Origin: Sphingobacteriaceae bacterium
GTDB lineage: Bacteria > Bacteroidota > Bacteroidia > B-17B0 > Aurantibacillaceae
Length of the DNA: 45,411 bases
Direction: 5' to 3'
NCBI GenBank assembly: GCA_023251775.1
Contig: JAHEYC010000020.1
Location: 1 to 45,411, forward strand
A program made the translations under genes and the position numbers. Positions 9,641 to 18,578 of the stretch are shown piece after piece. The notes beneath the pieces are model-generated. The model was not told the DNA's origin, did not search any database, and saw nothing but the letters and a program-made list of their open reading frames with translations. The first letter of the stretch is position 1. Each line of letters opens with the position of its first letter.

Positions 9641-10627
9641 GTGAATACATTTGAAACACATCGTCAACTTTTTGATTCGCATCTCGAAAACTATAAAGCT
9701 GATGTTAATTTACGATCGCCAAGAGAACTTTACGAACCCGAACATTATATTTTATCGCTGGGCGGAAAACGCTTAAGGCCTTTACTGGCGCTCATTTCCT
9801 GCGATCTATTCGGAAAAGATCCGTCACATGCTTTGAACTCTGCCTTGTGTGTTGAGTTGTTCCATAATTTTTCTTTGATCCATGATGATATTCTTGATGA
9901 AGCTCCACTTCGAAGAAATAATCCAACCGTGCACACAAAATGGAATACAAATATTGCTATACTAAGTGGTGATGTGATGCTTGTGAAAGCTTTTGAAGTA
10001 TTAAAGAATTATGACGCTAAAGAATTTTCGCAATTATTTTCCATCTTCTCAAAAACATGTATTGAAGTTTGTGAAGGTCAGCAATTGGATATGAATTTTG
10101 AAAATACGAATTCGCTTACGGTTGATGAGTACATTCAAATGATCACCAAAAAAACCGCAGTTCTCCTTGGGTGTAGCTTGCAAATGGGAGCCATTAATTC
10201 TGGCGCAAGTAAGATCGATCAAGAACATATTTACGAATTCGGAAAACATTTAGGGATCGCTTTTCAATTATTAGATGATACGTTGGATGCGTATGCCACA
10301 GATGAAAAAAGTTTTGGGAAACAAATTGGAGGCGATATCCTAGCCAACAAAAAAACATTTTTAGTATTGAAAGCGTTTGAACTTGCAAAAGTAGAACAGG
10401 CAAAAAAACTCCACGAATTAATGGGTCAAACAAAAGTTGTTCCGGATAAAAAGATACAAAATACTCTTGAGATCTTTAACGAATTAGGCGTGAAAGCCTT
10501 GTGTGAAGCGGAAGCCGACAAGCATACTAAGATCGCCATCGATCATCTTTTAAAAGTAAGTGCCGACAGAACAAAACTAAAAGCGCTCGAAACTTTTTCA
10601 CTAGCCCTCTTAAAAAGAAACACCTAA
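9641..10627 (+). CDS. Polyprenyl diphosphate synthase (IspA/GGPPS-like)
   Basis: Condenses isopentenyl diphosphate with an allylic diphosphate to make a linear isoprenoid diphosphate. The 328-residue protein has GGKRLRPLL at 41-49, the first Asp-rich motif DDILD at 82-86 and the second, DDTLD, at 212-216. The residue five before the first motif is Phe (F77). In established prenyltransferase rules, an aromatic residue there limits the product to about C20, so a C15-C20 product is my inference, not shown. The start is GTG at 9641, five bases after the rfbA stop; no closer ATG gives the family N-terminus. Its stop overlaps the next ATG by one base, so the genes are probably co-transcribed and translationally coupled. 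Confidence 0.92.
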   Translation: MNTFETHRQLFDSHLENYKADVNLRSPRELYEPEHYILSLGGKRLRPLLALISCDLFGKDPSHALNSALCVELFHNFSLIHDDILDEAPLRRNNPTVHTKWNTNIAILSGDVMLVKAFEVLKNYDAKEFSQLFSIFSKTCIEVCEGQQLDMNFENTNSLTVDEYIQMITKKTAVLLGCSLQMGAINSGASKIDQEHIYEFGKHLGIAFQLLDDTLDAYATDEKSFGKQIGGDILANKKTFLVLKAFELAKVEQAKKLHELMGQTKVVPDKKIQNTLEIFNELGVKALCEAEADKHTKIAIDHLLKVSADRTKLKALETFSLALLKRNT

Positions 10628-11052
10628 TGATCGCATTTGAAGATTATAAACATTCCATTCCTATACAAATTCGCTTTAGCGATATTGATAAGATCAATCA
10701 TGTGAACAATGCGTGTTATCTGAATTATTTTGAAACAGCCCGCGTAAATTATTTTGATACCGTTTTTAAAGGGCGAAATGATTGGGATAAACAAGGATTT
10801 GTATTAGCGCGAAATGAGATCAATCATATTCATCCTATTCATTTGGAAGATCAGATCTTTTGTTACACTAAAGTTACAGAGCTTGGTAATAAAAGTCTCA
10901 CCTTAAAAAATTGCGTTCTCAAAAAAACAAATGATGGCTTAGTAGAATGTGCTAACGGTATTGGCATTTTGGTGGCCATGAATTATATAACTCACGAAAG
11001 CATTCCGCTTCCGGAAGATTGGAAAAAAATGCTCGCTGAATTTGAGAAATAA
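10627..11052 (+). CDS. Acyl-CoA thioesterase, 4HBT hotdog family
   Basis: A 141-residue single hotdog domain. The family block is near the N-terminus: IRFSDIDKINHVNNACYLNYFETAR, in which the Asp of FSDID and the HVNN stretch match the 4-hydroxybenzoyl-CoA thioesterase (YbgC/FadM-like) active-site region. It probably hydrolyses acyl-CoA thioesters in the cytoplasm; the substrate cannot be told. It overlaps the upstream prenyl synthase by one base (TAATG) and ends two bases before the convergent MFS gene. No terminator is visible between the two stops. Confidence 0.88.
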   Translation: MIAFEDYKHSIPIQIRFSDIDKINHVNNACYLNYFETARVNYFDTVFKGRNDWDKQGFVLARNEINHIHPIHLEDQIFCYTKVTELGNKSLTLKNCVLKKTNDGLVECANGIGILVAMNYITHESIPLPEDWKKMLAEFEK

Positions 11053-11054
11053 AA

Positions 11055-12347
11055 TTACACCTTCGCCGGCATTTCTTCTGTAAACATTGCTTTTCCCTTG
11101 GTGTTATCAAGGTTTTGCTTATCTTTTTTCTTCACCACTTCGCTTACTCTCCATAAAAAATAAATACACACCACGATGACAAACGAAACAACGTAACCAA
11201 GAATATCGTAGTGTTCGATCGGACTAGTTTTTGTTTGTTGATGCACGATCAAGCCTGCGATCACGGCCGATACTCCTCCTGACATTTGTTGCAAAGAAGA
11301 GTTGATACTCATAAACGCACCGCGATCCTTCATGTCAGGAATTGCGGTTGTCAAAATACTTGATGGTACCATTCGGCTCATGATGCCCATAAACAAAAGC
11401 ATATTGAGTGCGATCACTAACCATAATGGTGTTACTCCAATATTTGTATACACAACAACCATGATTATTGCCCAGATAGAACCTACTGTAAAAATTTTGA
11501 ACTTATCTATTCTATCACTCAGTCTTCCAATGATAGGCATAATGATGATCGAAGAAATTCCTGTGAACAAGAACACCCAATGTATTTCCCCTTGGGGAAT
11601 GCCCACATTATTTACCAAAAATGCACTTCCAAAAGGCATTAACATAAATCCTCCAATAGATAACATAGCGGTTGCAATAAATCCAACCTGATAGGTTTTA
11701 TTTTTTGCTGTATGCAGCAAATGTTCAAATGCACTTTTATCGGATTGTAATTTTAAATGCGCGATGATCGGTCGCACTTTTGCAACCATGATGATGCCAA
11801 CGCTAACCGCCACAGCTACGATCATAAAAAAAGCAACATGCCAATTCCAACGCGTTGCTAAATACAATCCAATTGGAATTCCAAGTACCTGACTCGCTGC
11901 AAAAGACATTTGTATAGTTCCCATCACGCGTCCTCTTTGTCGCATTTCAAAAAGATCGGTAATAATGGCCATCGCTACGGAAGCAATAACACCACCAAAT
12001 AATCCTGTGATGATCCTCGCTGCCAATAATGTTTCGAATGTATTTGCTATTCCACAAAAAAATGTTCCAATAATAAATCCTGCATAGAAGAACATTAATA
12101 ATTTCTTACGATCAAATCGATCTGCAAATCCTGCTGCTAAAATTCCCGAGATTCCCGCACTAAATGCGTACGACGAAACAACGTAGGCGAATTTTGATGG
12201 CGTAATATCCATCGACTTCATTAAAATATCTCCAAGCGGCGACAAGATCATGAAATCAAGAACAACTGTAAATTGTATGAATGCCAAAACAGCAATGATA
12301 AATTTTTGGTAACCGGTAAAGGGGATTATGTCAGGTTTTTTTTCCAT
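11055..12347 (-). CDS. MFS transporter, DHA1-like
   Basis: A 430-residue inner-membrane protein with about 12 hydrophobic segments. The loop after helix 2 carries the MFS motif A (GFADRFDRKKLLMFF, residues ~77-91), and a second copy (IGRLSDRIDKFKIF) sits in the C-terminal half. The DHA1/AraJ-like pattern suggests proton-driven efflux of small compounds such as drugs or sugars, but the substrate is unknown. The C-terminal tail is charged and cytoplasmic (VVKKKDKQNLDNTKGKAMF). It is a lone gene on the minus strand, converging on the thioesterase gene. I saw no standard promoter box upstream. Confidence 0.88.
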   Translation of the reverse strand: MEKKPDIIPFTGYQKFIIAVLAFIQFTVVLDFMILSPLGDILMKSMDITPSKFAYVVSSYAFSAGISGILAAGFADRFDRKKLLMFFYAGFIIGTFFCGIANTFETLLAARIITGLFGGVIASVAMAIITDLFEMRQRGRVMGTIQMSFAASQVLGIPIGLYLATRWNWHVAFFMIVAVAVSVGIIMVAKVRPIIAHLKLQSDKSAFEHLLHTAKNKTYQVGFIATAMLSIGGFMLMPFGSAFLVNNVGIPQGEIHWVFLFTGISSIIIMPIIGRLSDRIDKFKIFTVGSIWAIIMVVVYTNIGVTPLWLVIALNMLLFMGIMSRMVPSSILTTAIPDMKDRGAFMSINSSLQQMSGGVSAVIAGLIVHQQTKTSPIEHYDILGYVVSFVIVVCIYFLWRVSEVVKKKDKQNLDNTKGKAMFTEEMPAKV

Positions 12348-12430
12348 AGTGTTTTTTTACCAGAAATGTTTTTGTATAGAATTCATTGCGTAAAAATAGG
12401 CTTTTTTGATCAGATTGTTTGAAGACTCGA

Positions 12431-12635
12431 CAGATTAGCTACGCTGATCTGGAATGAGGAGGCGTTGCAAGTAAAAACCTTTTCGCGTGAACAGATTAGC
12501 TACGCTGATCTGGAATGGGAGGCGTTGCAAGTAGCAAAAGCTTTGCCTTCGGCAAACTTTTTTTGTTGTTCGATAAAATACTTAAGTTTTGGTGGCCGAT
12601 TAGCTACGCTGATCTGGAGTGGGGAGGCGTTGCAA
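12431..12635. repeat. Three direct copies of a ~40-bp hairpin-containing repeat
   Basis: Copies lie at 12431-12472, 12492-12532 and 12598-12635. Each reads gattagctacgctgatctgg and then, after a few bases, a conserved ggaggcgttgcaa. The first part is a near-perfect hairpin, AGATTAGC-TAC-GCTGATCT, with one G-T pair. Copies 1 and 2 are closest; copy 3 has small changes and lacks the leading ca. Between copies 2 and 3 is a further hairpin (tttgcc-ttc-ggcaaa, 12543-12557) followed by seven T. The arrangement resembles REP-like intergenic elements. No transposase is nearby. Confidence 0.8.
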
Positions 12636-12752
12636 ATAAAAGTCTCTTTTTTCGCTGCGCGAAAATGGTCCTTTTTTGTTTCTCGCTTTCGAAAGCGAGC
12701 TTTCGACGCTTGAAACAAAAAAGTCCCTTGCAAAGCAAGAGACTTTTATTTG
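12633..12752. repeat. Nested inverted-repeat region downstream of tRNA-Pro
   Basis: Outer arms of 16 bases match perfectly: caaataaaagtctctt (12633-12648) and aagagacttttatttg (12737-12752). Inside are a hairpin ttttcgc-tgc-gcgaaaa (about 12648-12664), arms cttttttgttt (12671-12681) and aaacaaaaaag (12713-12723), and the 18-bp perfect palindrome at 12682-12699. The palindromes can fold in several exclusive ways. One of them is the tRNA terminator, listed separately. Confidence 0.85.
12715..12748 (-). terminator. Intrinsic terminator of tRNA-Pro
   Basis: Read on the minus strand, AAGTCTCTTGC, loop TTT, then GCAAGGGACTT followed by further T residues: an 11-bp stem with one G-T pair. It starts 8 bases past the tRNA 3' end, the right place and strand to end the tRNA transcript. 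Confidence 0.8.
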
Positions 12753-12826
12753 TCGGGGTGGCCAGATTCGAACTGACGACCTCCTCGTCCCAAACGAGGC
12801 GCGATACCGGGCTACGCTACACCCCG
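12753..12826 (-). tRNA. tRNA-Pro, anticodon UGG
   Basis: On the minus strand the acceptor arm CGGGGTG pairs with CACCCCG over 7 bp, with discriminator A. The anticodon stem CCTCG/CGAGG encloses the loop TTTGGGA, so the anticodon is TGG (reads CCA and, by wobble, other Pro codons). The T-arm has GTTCGAATC. CCA is not encoded; the bases after the acceptor stem read ACA. A matching promoter lies upstream and an intrinsic terminator directly downstream. Confidence 0.95.
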
Positions 12827-12878
12827 CTCTACTCCCGGCCTAAGGCACAAGAGTTTAGCGTTCTCAAAAAAGAGAGTG

Positions 12879-12908
12879 CAAATATAGCTATTTTTTACTT
12901 TCTGCAAA
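12879..12908 (-). promoter_or_regulatory. Promoter for tRNA-Pro
   Basis: On the minus strand TTTG (complement of 12905-12908) is followed after 18 bases by TATATTTG (complement of 12879-12886), a full match to the Bacteroidota -33/-7 pattern. It lies ~53 bases before the tRNA 5' end. Confidence 0.75.
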
Positions 12909-12947
12909 AAAATATTAATATCTCTCCACATGGCGTATTTATTGCAT

Positions 12948-12975
12948 TTGTAGCATGAAATTAATTGTATTTTTG
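12948..12975 (+). promoter_or_regulatory. Promoter for guaA
   Basis: TTG (12948-12950, within TTTG), a 17-base gap, then TATTTTTG (12968-12975) fits the Bacteroidota TTG-N17-23-TAnnTTTG pattern. The guaA ATG begins only five bases after the -7 box, so the transcript would be leaderless or nearly so. Confidence 0.65.
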
Positions 12976-12979
12976 AGGG

Positions 12980-14512
12980 ATGAATAACGAGCAGATCTTG
13001 ATCCTCGACTTTGGTTCGCAGTACACGCAACTCATTGCCCGCAGATTACGTGAATTAAATGTTTATTGCGAGATACATCCTTATAATAAAATTCCAACTA
13101 TTGACGCTACCATCAAAGGTGTCATCCTGAGTGGAAGTCCGCATTCCGTTAGAGAAGAACCACCATTAAAACCTGATCTTTCAAACATCAAAGGAAAAAT
13201 TCCTTTACTCGGTGTTTGTTATGGCGCACAATATCTTTCGCATTTTTATGGCGGCGAAGTTGGAAGATCAAGTCACCGCGAATATGGTCGCGCCAATTTA
13301 ACCTACGCCGACAATTCAAGTCCGCTTCTCACTTCTATTTCGCAAGATTCACAAGTGTGGATGAGTCACGCTGATACAATTTTAACTGTTCCAAAAACAT
13401 ACAAAACAATTGCAAGTACAAACGATGTGAAAGTTGCTGCGTTCAAAATTGATAATGAAACAACCTTTGGTATTCAATTTCATCCGGAAGTTTATCACAC
13501 ATTAGAAGGCGCACAATTACTTAAGAATTTTGTTTATGATATTTGTGGTTGCACCGGTAATTGGACCCCTGCCTCATTTGCTAATAATACAATTGCTGAT
13601 CTTAAAAAACAATTGGGCAACGATAAAGTGATCCTTGGCTTAAGCGGTGGTGTTGACAGCAGTGTTGCCGCCATGCTTTTACACAAAGCCATTGGAAGTA
13701 ATTTGCATTGCATTTTTGTTGATAATGGATTGCTTCGCAAAAATGAATTTGAAAATGTGTTGGATTCATACAAGCATATGGGATTGAATGTAAAAGGTGT
13801 GAATGCGAAAGATAAATTTTACGCTGCGTTAAAAGGAATTTCTGATCCCGAACAAAAAAGAAAAGCTATTGGCAAAATTTTCATTGATGTGTTCGATGCC
13901 GAATCCAAATTAGATAGAGACGCTAAATGGTTGGGACAAGGAACAATTTATCCGGATGTGATTGAAAGCGTGAGCCAGGGCGGTCCTTCGCAAACAATTA
14001 AATCGCATCACAACGTTGGAGGATTGCCGGATTACATGAAATTAAAAATTGTTGAGCCACTTAGAAGTTTATTTAAAGATGAAGTTAGAAGAGTTGGAAA
14101 AGAATTAGGATTGGATGCAAACATTTTAAATCGTCACCCATTCCCCGGACCAGGCTTAGCCATTCGCATCTTAGGAGATATCACTGAACAAAAAGTAAAA
14201 ATTCTTCAAGACGTTGATCATATTTTTATTGAGGGATTGAAAACTCATAATTTATATAACCAAGTATGGCAAGCAGGCGCCATTTTACTGAATGCACAAA
14301 GCGTTGGTGTGATGGGTGATGAAAGAACGTACGAAAATGTGGTTGCATTGCGCGCTGTATCAAGTACGGATGGAATGACGGCAGATTGGTGTCATTTACC
14401 ATATGAATTCCTTTCTAAAATGAGTAACGAGATCATCAACAAAGTAAAAGGTGTTAATCGCGTGGTGTATGATATAAGTTCAAAACCACCGGCAACTATT
14501 GAGTGGGAATAG
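12980..14512 (+). CDS. guaA: GMP synthase (glutamine-hydrolysing)
   Basis: Converts XMP, ATP and glutamine into GMP, the last step of guanine nucleotide synthesis. At 510 residues it has the usual single-chain layout. The N-terminal class I glutamine amidotransferase has catalytic C80 in LLGVCYGAQ and the His-Glu pair (H168, E170) in QFHPE. The ATP pyrophosphatase domain has the P-loop LSGGVDSS at 221-228. The C-terminal dimerisation domain carries [15 protein letters not shown] and ends with the conserved [12 protein letters not shown] Bacteroidota-type promoter lies immediately upstream. The following gene begins 22 bases downstream and may be co-transcribed. Confidence 0.98.
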   Translation: MNNEQILILDFGSQYTQLIARRLRELNVYCEIHPYNKIPTIDATIKGVILSGSPHSVREEPPLKPDLSNIKGKIPLLGVCYGAQYLSHFYGGEVGRSSHREYGRANLTYADNSSPLLTSISQDSQVWMSHADTILTVPKTYKTIASTNDVKVAAFKIDNETTFGIQFHPEVYHTLEGAQLLKNFVYDICGCTGNWTPASFANNTIADLKKQLGNDKVILGLSGGVDSSVAAMLLHKAIGSNLHCIFVDNGLLRKNEFENVLDSYKHMGLNVKGVNAKDKFYAALKGISDPEQKRKAIGKIFIDVFDAESKLDRDAKWLGQGTIYPDVIESVSQGGPSQTIKSHHNVGGLPDYMKLKIVEPLRSLFKDEVRRVGKELGLDANILNRHPFPGPGLAIRILGDITEQKVKILQDVDHIFIEGLKTHNLYNQVWQAGAILLNAQSVGVMGDERTYENVVALRAVSSTDGMTADWCHLPYEFLSKMSNEIINKVKGVNRVVYDISSKPPATIEWE

Positions 14513-14534
14513 ATTTAATTATGAATGATGAATT

Positions 14535-16232
14535 TTGAATTATAAATTGAGATATTTTAATAAATACTACCTTTCTTTTGTCTTTTTACTTTTGACTTTT
14601 GTCTTGATTTCACAAACTAAGTCAACAAATATCCAAACCATTAATGGTAAAAAATATTATTTGCACAAATTAGATAAGGGACAAAGTCTTTACTCCATTA
14701 CCAAACTTTACAGTGTAAAATTGGATGATCTTTATGCCGAGAATCCTGAATTAAAGAATGGGACAAAAGCCGGACAAGAGATCAAGATCCCTTTTGCAGG
14801 AGAGACTGCGCATTTTAATACGACAACTACTTCAACGCCTACCGTTTCAACAACACCGCGTACAGCGAGTGTAATTGACACAACAAAATATTCCGTTTAC
14901 AAAGTTGGAAAAGGAGAAACGGTTTATGCCATCACAAAAAAATTCAACCTTTCGGTTGATTATTTCGAGAAATTAAATCCGGGATCAAAAGCGGGATTAA
15001 AAGACGGACAATTAGTTGCTATTGGCGAAAGATCGCCAATAAAAACATTGACCACCACAACAAATTCGGTAAAACCTAGTGCAGATACATTTCCATTAAA
15101 AATTCATTTTCCTAAGAAGACTAACTACAATCTGGCTTTAATTCTCCCTTTTAAATTAGATCAGTTAGACCTTATTAATTCTTCTGCCCTTGTAAAAGCG
15201 AACATGAGTTTTCCTCAGATCAGTTCCTTGGCCATTGATTTTTATTTAGGATTTAAGCAAGCGGCTGATTCATTAGCATCAAAAGATTTTAAAGTTAGCA
15301 TGGAATTACACGATCTAGATGATAAAGATTCGTTGAACATGGTGAATATCCTTAGTAGCTTGGATAAAAAACAAACCGACTTTATTTTTGGCCCTATGTA
15401 TGCCAATGGTTTTAAAACCATTTCGGTAAAAGCAAAAGAATTAAATATTCCCATAGTTTCTCCGATCACTCAGCAAAATAAATTTCTTTACGATAATATC
15501 TACGCCTCTAAAACAAATCCCTCGCAGTACACAATGGTAGAAGCTTTGGCAGATTATATCCTTGATTCGCTTAAACCAAAAAAAGCAAAAGTGTTATTGA
15601 ACATTGCTTCGGATAAAGACACAAAGGAAATGGGATTCGTAAAAGCCTTTAAACAATATTATAACGAGAAAGCCAGAAAACTAGGTTATACTTTAAAAGA
15701 TACGGTGAACACTGTTCGCAGCATTACAGGAATAAAAACAGCACACGAGAGTGGAATAAAAAATGTAGTTGTGTCTTTCAGCGCCAATCAAATATTAATT
15801 ACTGATTTTATAACGCAATTGGCTTTGTTTGCGGATAAAAAAGATATTACTCTGTGTGGTTTTGAAGAAACATCCACCTCATTTGATAATATAGATCAAG
15901 AATATCTTAATCAATTGAATTATACATTTCCTTCGGCAAATAATCTCACCAATACAAAAGCGTATCAAACAATTATTACAAGATATTGGGCCAAACAGAA
16001 TACTTACCCGGGTAAATTTTACTTTATAGGATTTGATATTGGAATGTATTACTTAAAGAATTTGCGCGATCATGGACAGGATTTTATTTTCCGTTTGAAT
16101 GAATTACCATCGGAAACAAATTACCTTCGTTTTAAATTCACTCGTCCGGATAACTCAACCGGATTTGACAACAACGGCGTTTACATTTTTAAATACGCCA
16201 ATTACCAACTGGTAGAAACAGGATGGAAATAA
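14535..16232 (+). CDS. LysM-domain protein with periplasmic-binding-like C-terminal domain
   Basis: A 565-residue exported protein. The N-terminus (NKYYLSFVFLLLTFVLISQT) is a signal peptide or anchor. Two LysM domains follow, at ~41-86 (YLHKLDKGQSLYSITKLYS...) and ~119-165 (YSVYKVGKGETVYAITKKFN...), expected to bind peptidoglycan. From ~195 on, a type 1 periplasmic-binding fold begins with YNLALILPFKLDQLD and contains FIFGPMYANGFK and IVSPITQQN, as in branched-chain amino acid and LppC-like receptors. An in-frame TGA six bases upstream leaves TTG at 14535 (or 14547) as the start; no ATG precedes the signal peptide. It overlaps hemF by 10 bases. A wall-associated sensor or binding protein is likely; the ligand is unknown. 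Confidence 0.82.
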   Translation: MNYKLRYFNKYYLSFVFLLLTFVLISQTKSTNIQTINGKKYYLHKLDKGQSLYSITKLYSVKLDDLYAENPELKNGTKAGQEIKIPFAGETAHFNTTTTSTPTVSTTPRTASVIDTTKYSVYKVGKGETVYAITKKFNLSVDYFEKLNPGSKAGLKDGQLVAIGERSPIKTLTTTTNSVKPSADTFPLKIHFPKKTNYNLALILPFKLDQLDLINSSALVKANMSFPQISSLAIDFYLGFKQAADSLASKDFKVSMELHDLDDKDSLNMVNILSSLDKKQTDFIFGPMYANGFKTISVKAKELNIPIVSPITQQNKFLYDNIYASKTNPSQYTMVEALADYILDSLKPKKAKVLLNIASDKDTKEMGFVKAFKQYYNEKARKLGYTLKDTVNTVRSITGIKTAHESGIKNVVVSFSANQILITDFITQLALFADKKDITLCGFEETSTSFDNIDQEYLNQLNYTFPSANNLTNTKAYQTIITRYWAKQNTYPGKFYFIGFDIGMYYLKNLRDHGQDFIFRLNELPSETNYLRFKFTRPDNSTGFDNNGVYIFKYANYQLVETGWK

Positions 16233-17140
16233 GTAAAGAACATATCTCTGATCAGCTCAAACAACTTCAAGCGAACATTTGCGATGCCCTAGAAAAAGCA
16301 GATGGTAAAGGTAAATTCTCGATTGAAAATTGGACACGAGAAGAAGGCGGTGGCGGAATTTCCCGAGTAATTCAAAATGGTGCCGTGATCGAAAAAGGTG
16401 GCGTGATGTATAGCGCTGTACACGGAGATGCTCCTGATTTTTTATTTAAGGAAAGTGAACACGCGGTTGTAACCGAAAAAACAGCGCGACCAAAATTTTA
16501 TGCTACCGGTGTTTCTATTGTGATACATCCTGCAAGTCCCATGGTTCCTATCATTCATATGAACGTACGTTACTTCGAGATGAATAACGGCGTAAAATGG
16601 CTTGGCGGAGGAATTGATCTTACACCACACTACATTAATAAAGAAGATGCGAAATTCTTTCATTCCGAATTAAAAAAGGTTTGTGATAAACACCACCCTA
16701 CATATTATTCTCAATTTAAGAAATGGGCCGATGATTATTTCTTTATCACACATCGAAAAGAAACACGTGGCATTGGCGGAATATTTTTTGATCGTTTGAA
16801 TTCGAACACCGAAATGAGTTTTGAAAAGAATTTGAATTTTTGGAAAGATGTTGGCAGTAGTTTTGCAGGAATTTACACCGAACTCATTAAGCGCAATAAA
16901 GACAAATCATTTAACGAGCACAATAAACAATGGCAACTTTTGCGGAGAGGACGTTATGCAGAGTTTAATCTTATTTACGATAAGGGCACAAAATTTGGTT
17001 TAGAATCTAATGGAAGAGTAGAATCTATTTTGATGAGTTTACCAAAATTCGCATCTTGGGAATACGATCATAAGCCCCAAGCAGGCTCCGAAGAAGAAAG
17101 AACCTTATCGCTTCTTAAAAAGGAAATTAACTGGGTATAG
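16223..17140 (+). CDS. hemF: Oxygen-dependent coproporphyrinogen III oxidase
   Basis: Decarboxylates coproporphyrinogen III to protoporphyrinogen IX with O2 in heme synthesis, in the cytoplasm. At 305 residues it is full length. Family signatures are visible: RVIQNGAVIEKGGVMYSAVHGD near 50, HMNVRYFEMNNGVKWLGGGIDLTP near 113, GGIFFDRLN near 185 and RRGRYAEFNLIYDKGTKFGL near 236. It starts with ATG inside the last codons of the preceding LysM gene. Using the oxygen-dependent enzyme implies the organism can live with oxygen, although some bacteria also keep HemN. Confidence 0.97.
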   Translation: MEISKEHISDQLKQLQANICDALEKADGKGKFSIENWTREEGGGGISRVIQNGAVIEKGGVMYSAVHGDAPDFLFKESEHAVVTEKTARPKFYATGVSIVIHPASPMVPIIHMNVRYFEMNNGVKWLGGGIDLTPHYINKEDAKFFHSELKKVCDKHHPTYYSQFKKWADDYFFITHRKETRGIGGIFFDRLNSNTEMSFEKNLNFWKDVGSSFAGIYTELIKRNKDKSFNEHNKQWQLLRRGRYAEFNLIYDKGTKFGLESNGRVESILMSLPKFASWEYDHKPQAGSEEERTLSLLKKEINWV

Positions 17141-17258
17141 TTATTTTTCATTCTCATCACCTACAATTTAACTTATTATAGGGCTCTAAAGGCCGTTTTT
17201 GCTGCGAAATGTCCCTTTTTAGCATTCGCTCCTTTCAAATATTTCCTAAATTTATAGT

Positions 17259-18578
17259 ATGCAAAAGGCATTTGTTGCACATATAGAGCGTAAGGATCTT
17301 TTTAAAAAAGACGATCGACTTTTAGTTGCTGTAAGCGGTGGCGTTGATTCTATGGTATTGTGCGATCTTTTACTCAAAGCAGGTTATAAATTTTCTGTTG
17401 CGCATTGCAATTTTAAATTAAGGGATCATGATTCGGATACAGATGAACAGTTTGTAAAAAATTATTGCGCTAAAAATAAATTAGAATTTTACGTTCGTTC
17501 ATTTAACACAGCAAATTATGCCGAAGAAAAAAAACTGTCCATTCAAATGGCAGCGCGTGCCTTAAGATATTCTTTTTTTAATGAATTAATGATCAAGCAT
17601 TCTTTCACTTATCTTTTAACGGCGCATCATTTGAGCGATAATGTAGAAACGTTTTTAATTAATCTTGTTAGAGGCTCAGGAATTTCGGGATTAAAAGGTA
17701 TTTCTGAAAAAAGAGGAAATATTGTTAGGCCATTGCTTCCTTTCTCAAAAGAAGAGATACTTAATTATGCCAAAGAAAATTCAGTTGAATTTAGAACGGA
17801 TAAAAGTAATTTGGAAGATGCGTATTTACGCAATGATCTTCGATTGAATATCATTCCAAAATTAAAAGATCTTAACCCTTCGTTTGAAAGAACAATTTCA
17901 AAAGAATTGGGATTACTTCAACAGTATGATGCTATTATTACCGAACATTTTTCGAAGGAGAAAGAAAGTGCGGTCGTTAAAACTGATTCGGGCATTAAAA
18001 TTCAAATTGAAAAGATCAAAACAAACAAAACTCCTGAACTTTTTCTATTTGAACTTTTAAAAGAATATAGTTTTCATTCGGATGTTATCACAGATATTTA
18101 TAATAGCTTGGATGGCATTCCCGGAAAATTATTTTACTCCGAAGGTTATGAATTAGTAAAAGATAGAAACGAATTGATCCTAAATGAACGAACAAATAAG
18201 ATCATTGTACCAACTGTTATTGAAAAAGAAACCAAAGAGATCCATTCACCAGTGCATTTGAAAATAAAGCCATCTTCCGCATTTGTGAAAGAGAATAGCA
18301 AAGGCGTGGCTTATATTGATCATTCCAAATTAAAATATCCTCTAACAGTTAGAGGCTGGCAGAATGGCGATAAATTCAAGCCGCTTGGAATGAACGGTTT
18401 CAAAAAACTGAGCGATCTTTTTGTTGATTTGAAGTTAAATGCGTTTGAAAAAAATAAAGTTGCAGTTTTAGAAAATGGCGATAAAGAAATTATTTGGGTG
18501 GTGAATCATCGCTTGGATGATCGTTATAAAATATCAGAGAACACACATAACATATTAAGAATTGAAGTAATTGAATAA
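17259..18578 (+). CDS. tilS: tRNA(Ile)-lysidine synthetase
   Basis: Attaches lysine to C34 of the CAU-anticodon tRNA-Ile so that it reads AUA; usually essential. The 439-residue protein has the N-type PP-loop AVSGGVDSM (24-32), then AHCNFKLRDHDSDTDEQFV, TAHHLSDNVETFLINLVRGSG and RPLLPFSKEEI of the catalytic domain. The C-terminal TilS domain has the stretch from RGWQNGDKFKPLGM to KLSDLFVDLK. A 118-bp gap precedes it; I found no complete promoter there. It overlaps the next gene by eight bases if that gene uses its TTG start. Confidence 0.96.
   Translation: MQKAFVAHIERKDLFKKDDRLLVAVSGGVDSMVLCDLLLKAGYKFSVAHCNFKLRDHDSDTDEQFVKNYCAKNKLEFYVRSFNTANYAEEKKLSIQMAARALRYSFFNELMIKHSFTYLLTAHHLSDNVETFLINLVRGSGISGLKGISEKRGNIVRPLLPFSKEEILNYAKENSVEFRTDKSNLEDAYLRNDLRLNIIPKLKDLNPSFERTISKELGLLQQYDAIITEHFSKEKESAVVKTDSGIKIQIEKIKTNKTPELFLFELLKEYSFHSDVITDIYNSLDGIPGKLFYSEGYELVKDRNELILNERTNKIIVPTVIEKETKEIHSPVHLKIKPSSAFVKENSKGVAYIDHSKLKYPLTVRGWQNGDKFKPLGMNGFKKLSDLFVDLKLNAFEKNKVAVLENGDKEIIWVVNHRLDDRYKISENTHNILRIEVIE

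Larger units (their letters stand above)
12348..12979. other. 632-bp intergenic region with direct repeats, hairpins and tRNA-Pro
   Basis: This is the longest gene-poor stretch of the window. In order it holds the upstream region of the MFS gene, three direct repeats (12431-12635), a dense run of inverted repeats (12633-12752), tRNA-Pro on the minus strand, its promoter, and the guaA promoter. Short open frames here overlap the repeats and the tRNA, resemble no protein I recognise, and are not called. Confidence 0.8.

Noticed and set aside
12431-12635. Small CRISPR array
   Set aside because: Only three copies with spacers of ~20 and ~65 bases, each copy itself a hairpin with variation, and no cas gene nearby.
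12753-12826. tRNA-Pro as an integration site of a genomic island
   Set aside because: No integrase, no repeated tRNA 3' end and housekeeping genes on both sides; the repeats nearby do not match the tRNA.
12465-12958. Short open frames (12465-12713 plus, 12515-12958 plus, 12500-12733 minus)
   Set aside because: They run through direct repeats, palindromes and in part the tRNA gene, and show no recognisable protein pattern.
17141-17258. Promoter for tilS
   Set aside because: TAAATTTA at 17247-17254 is one mismatch from the -7 box but has no -33 TTG at a proper distance.
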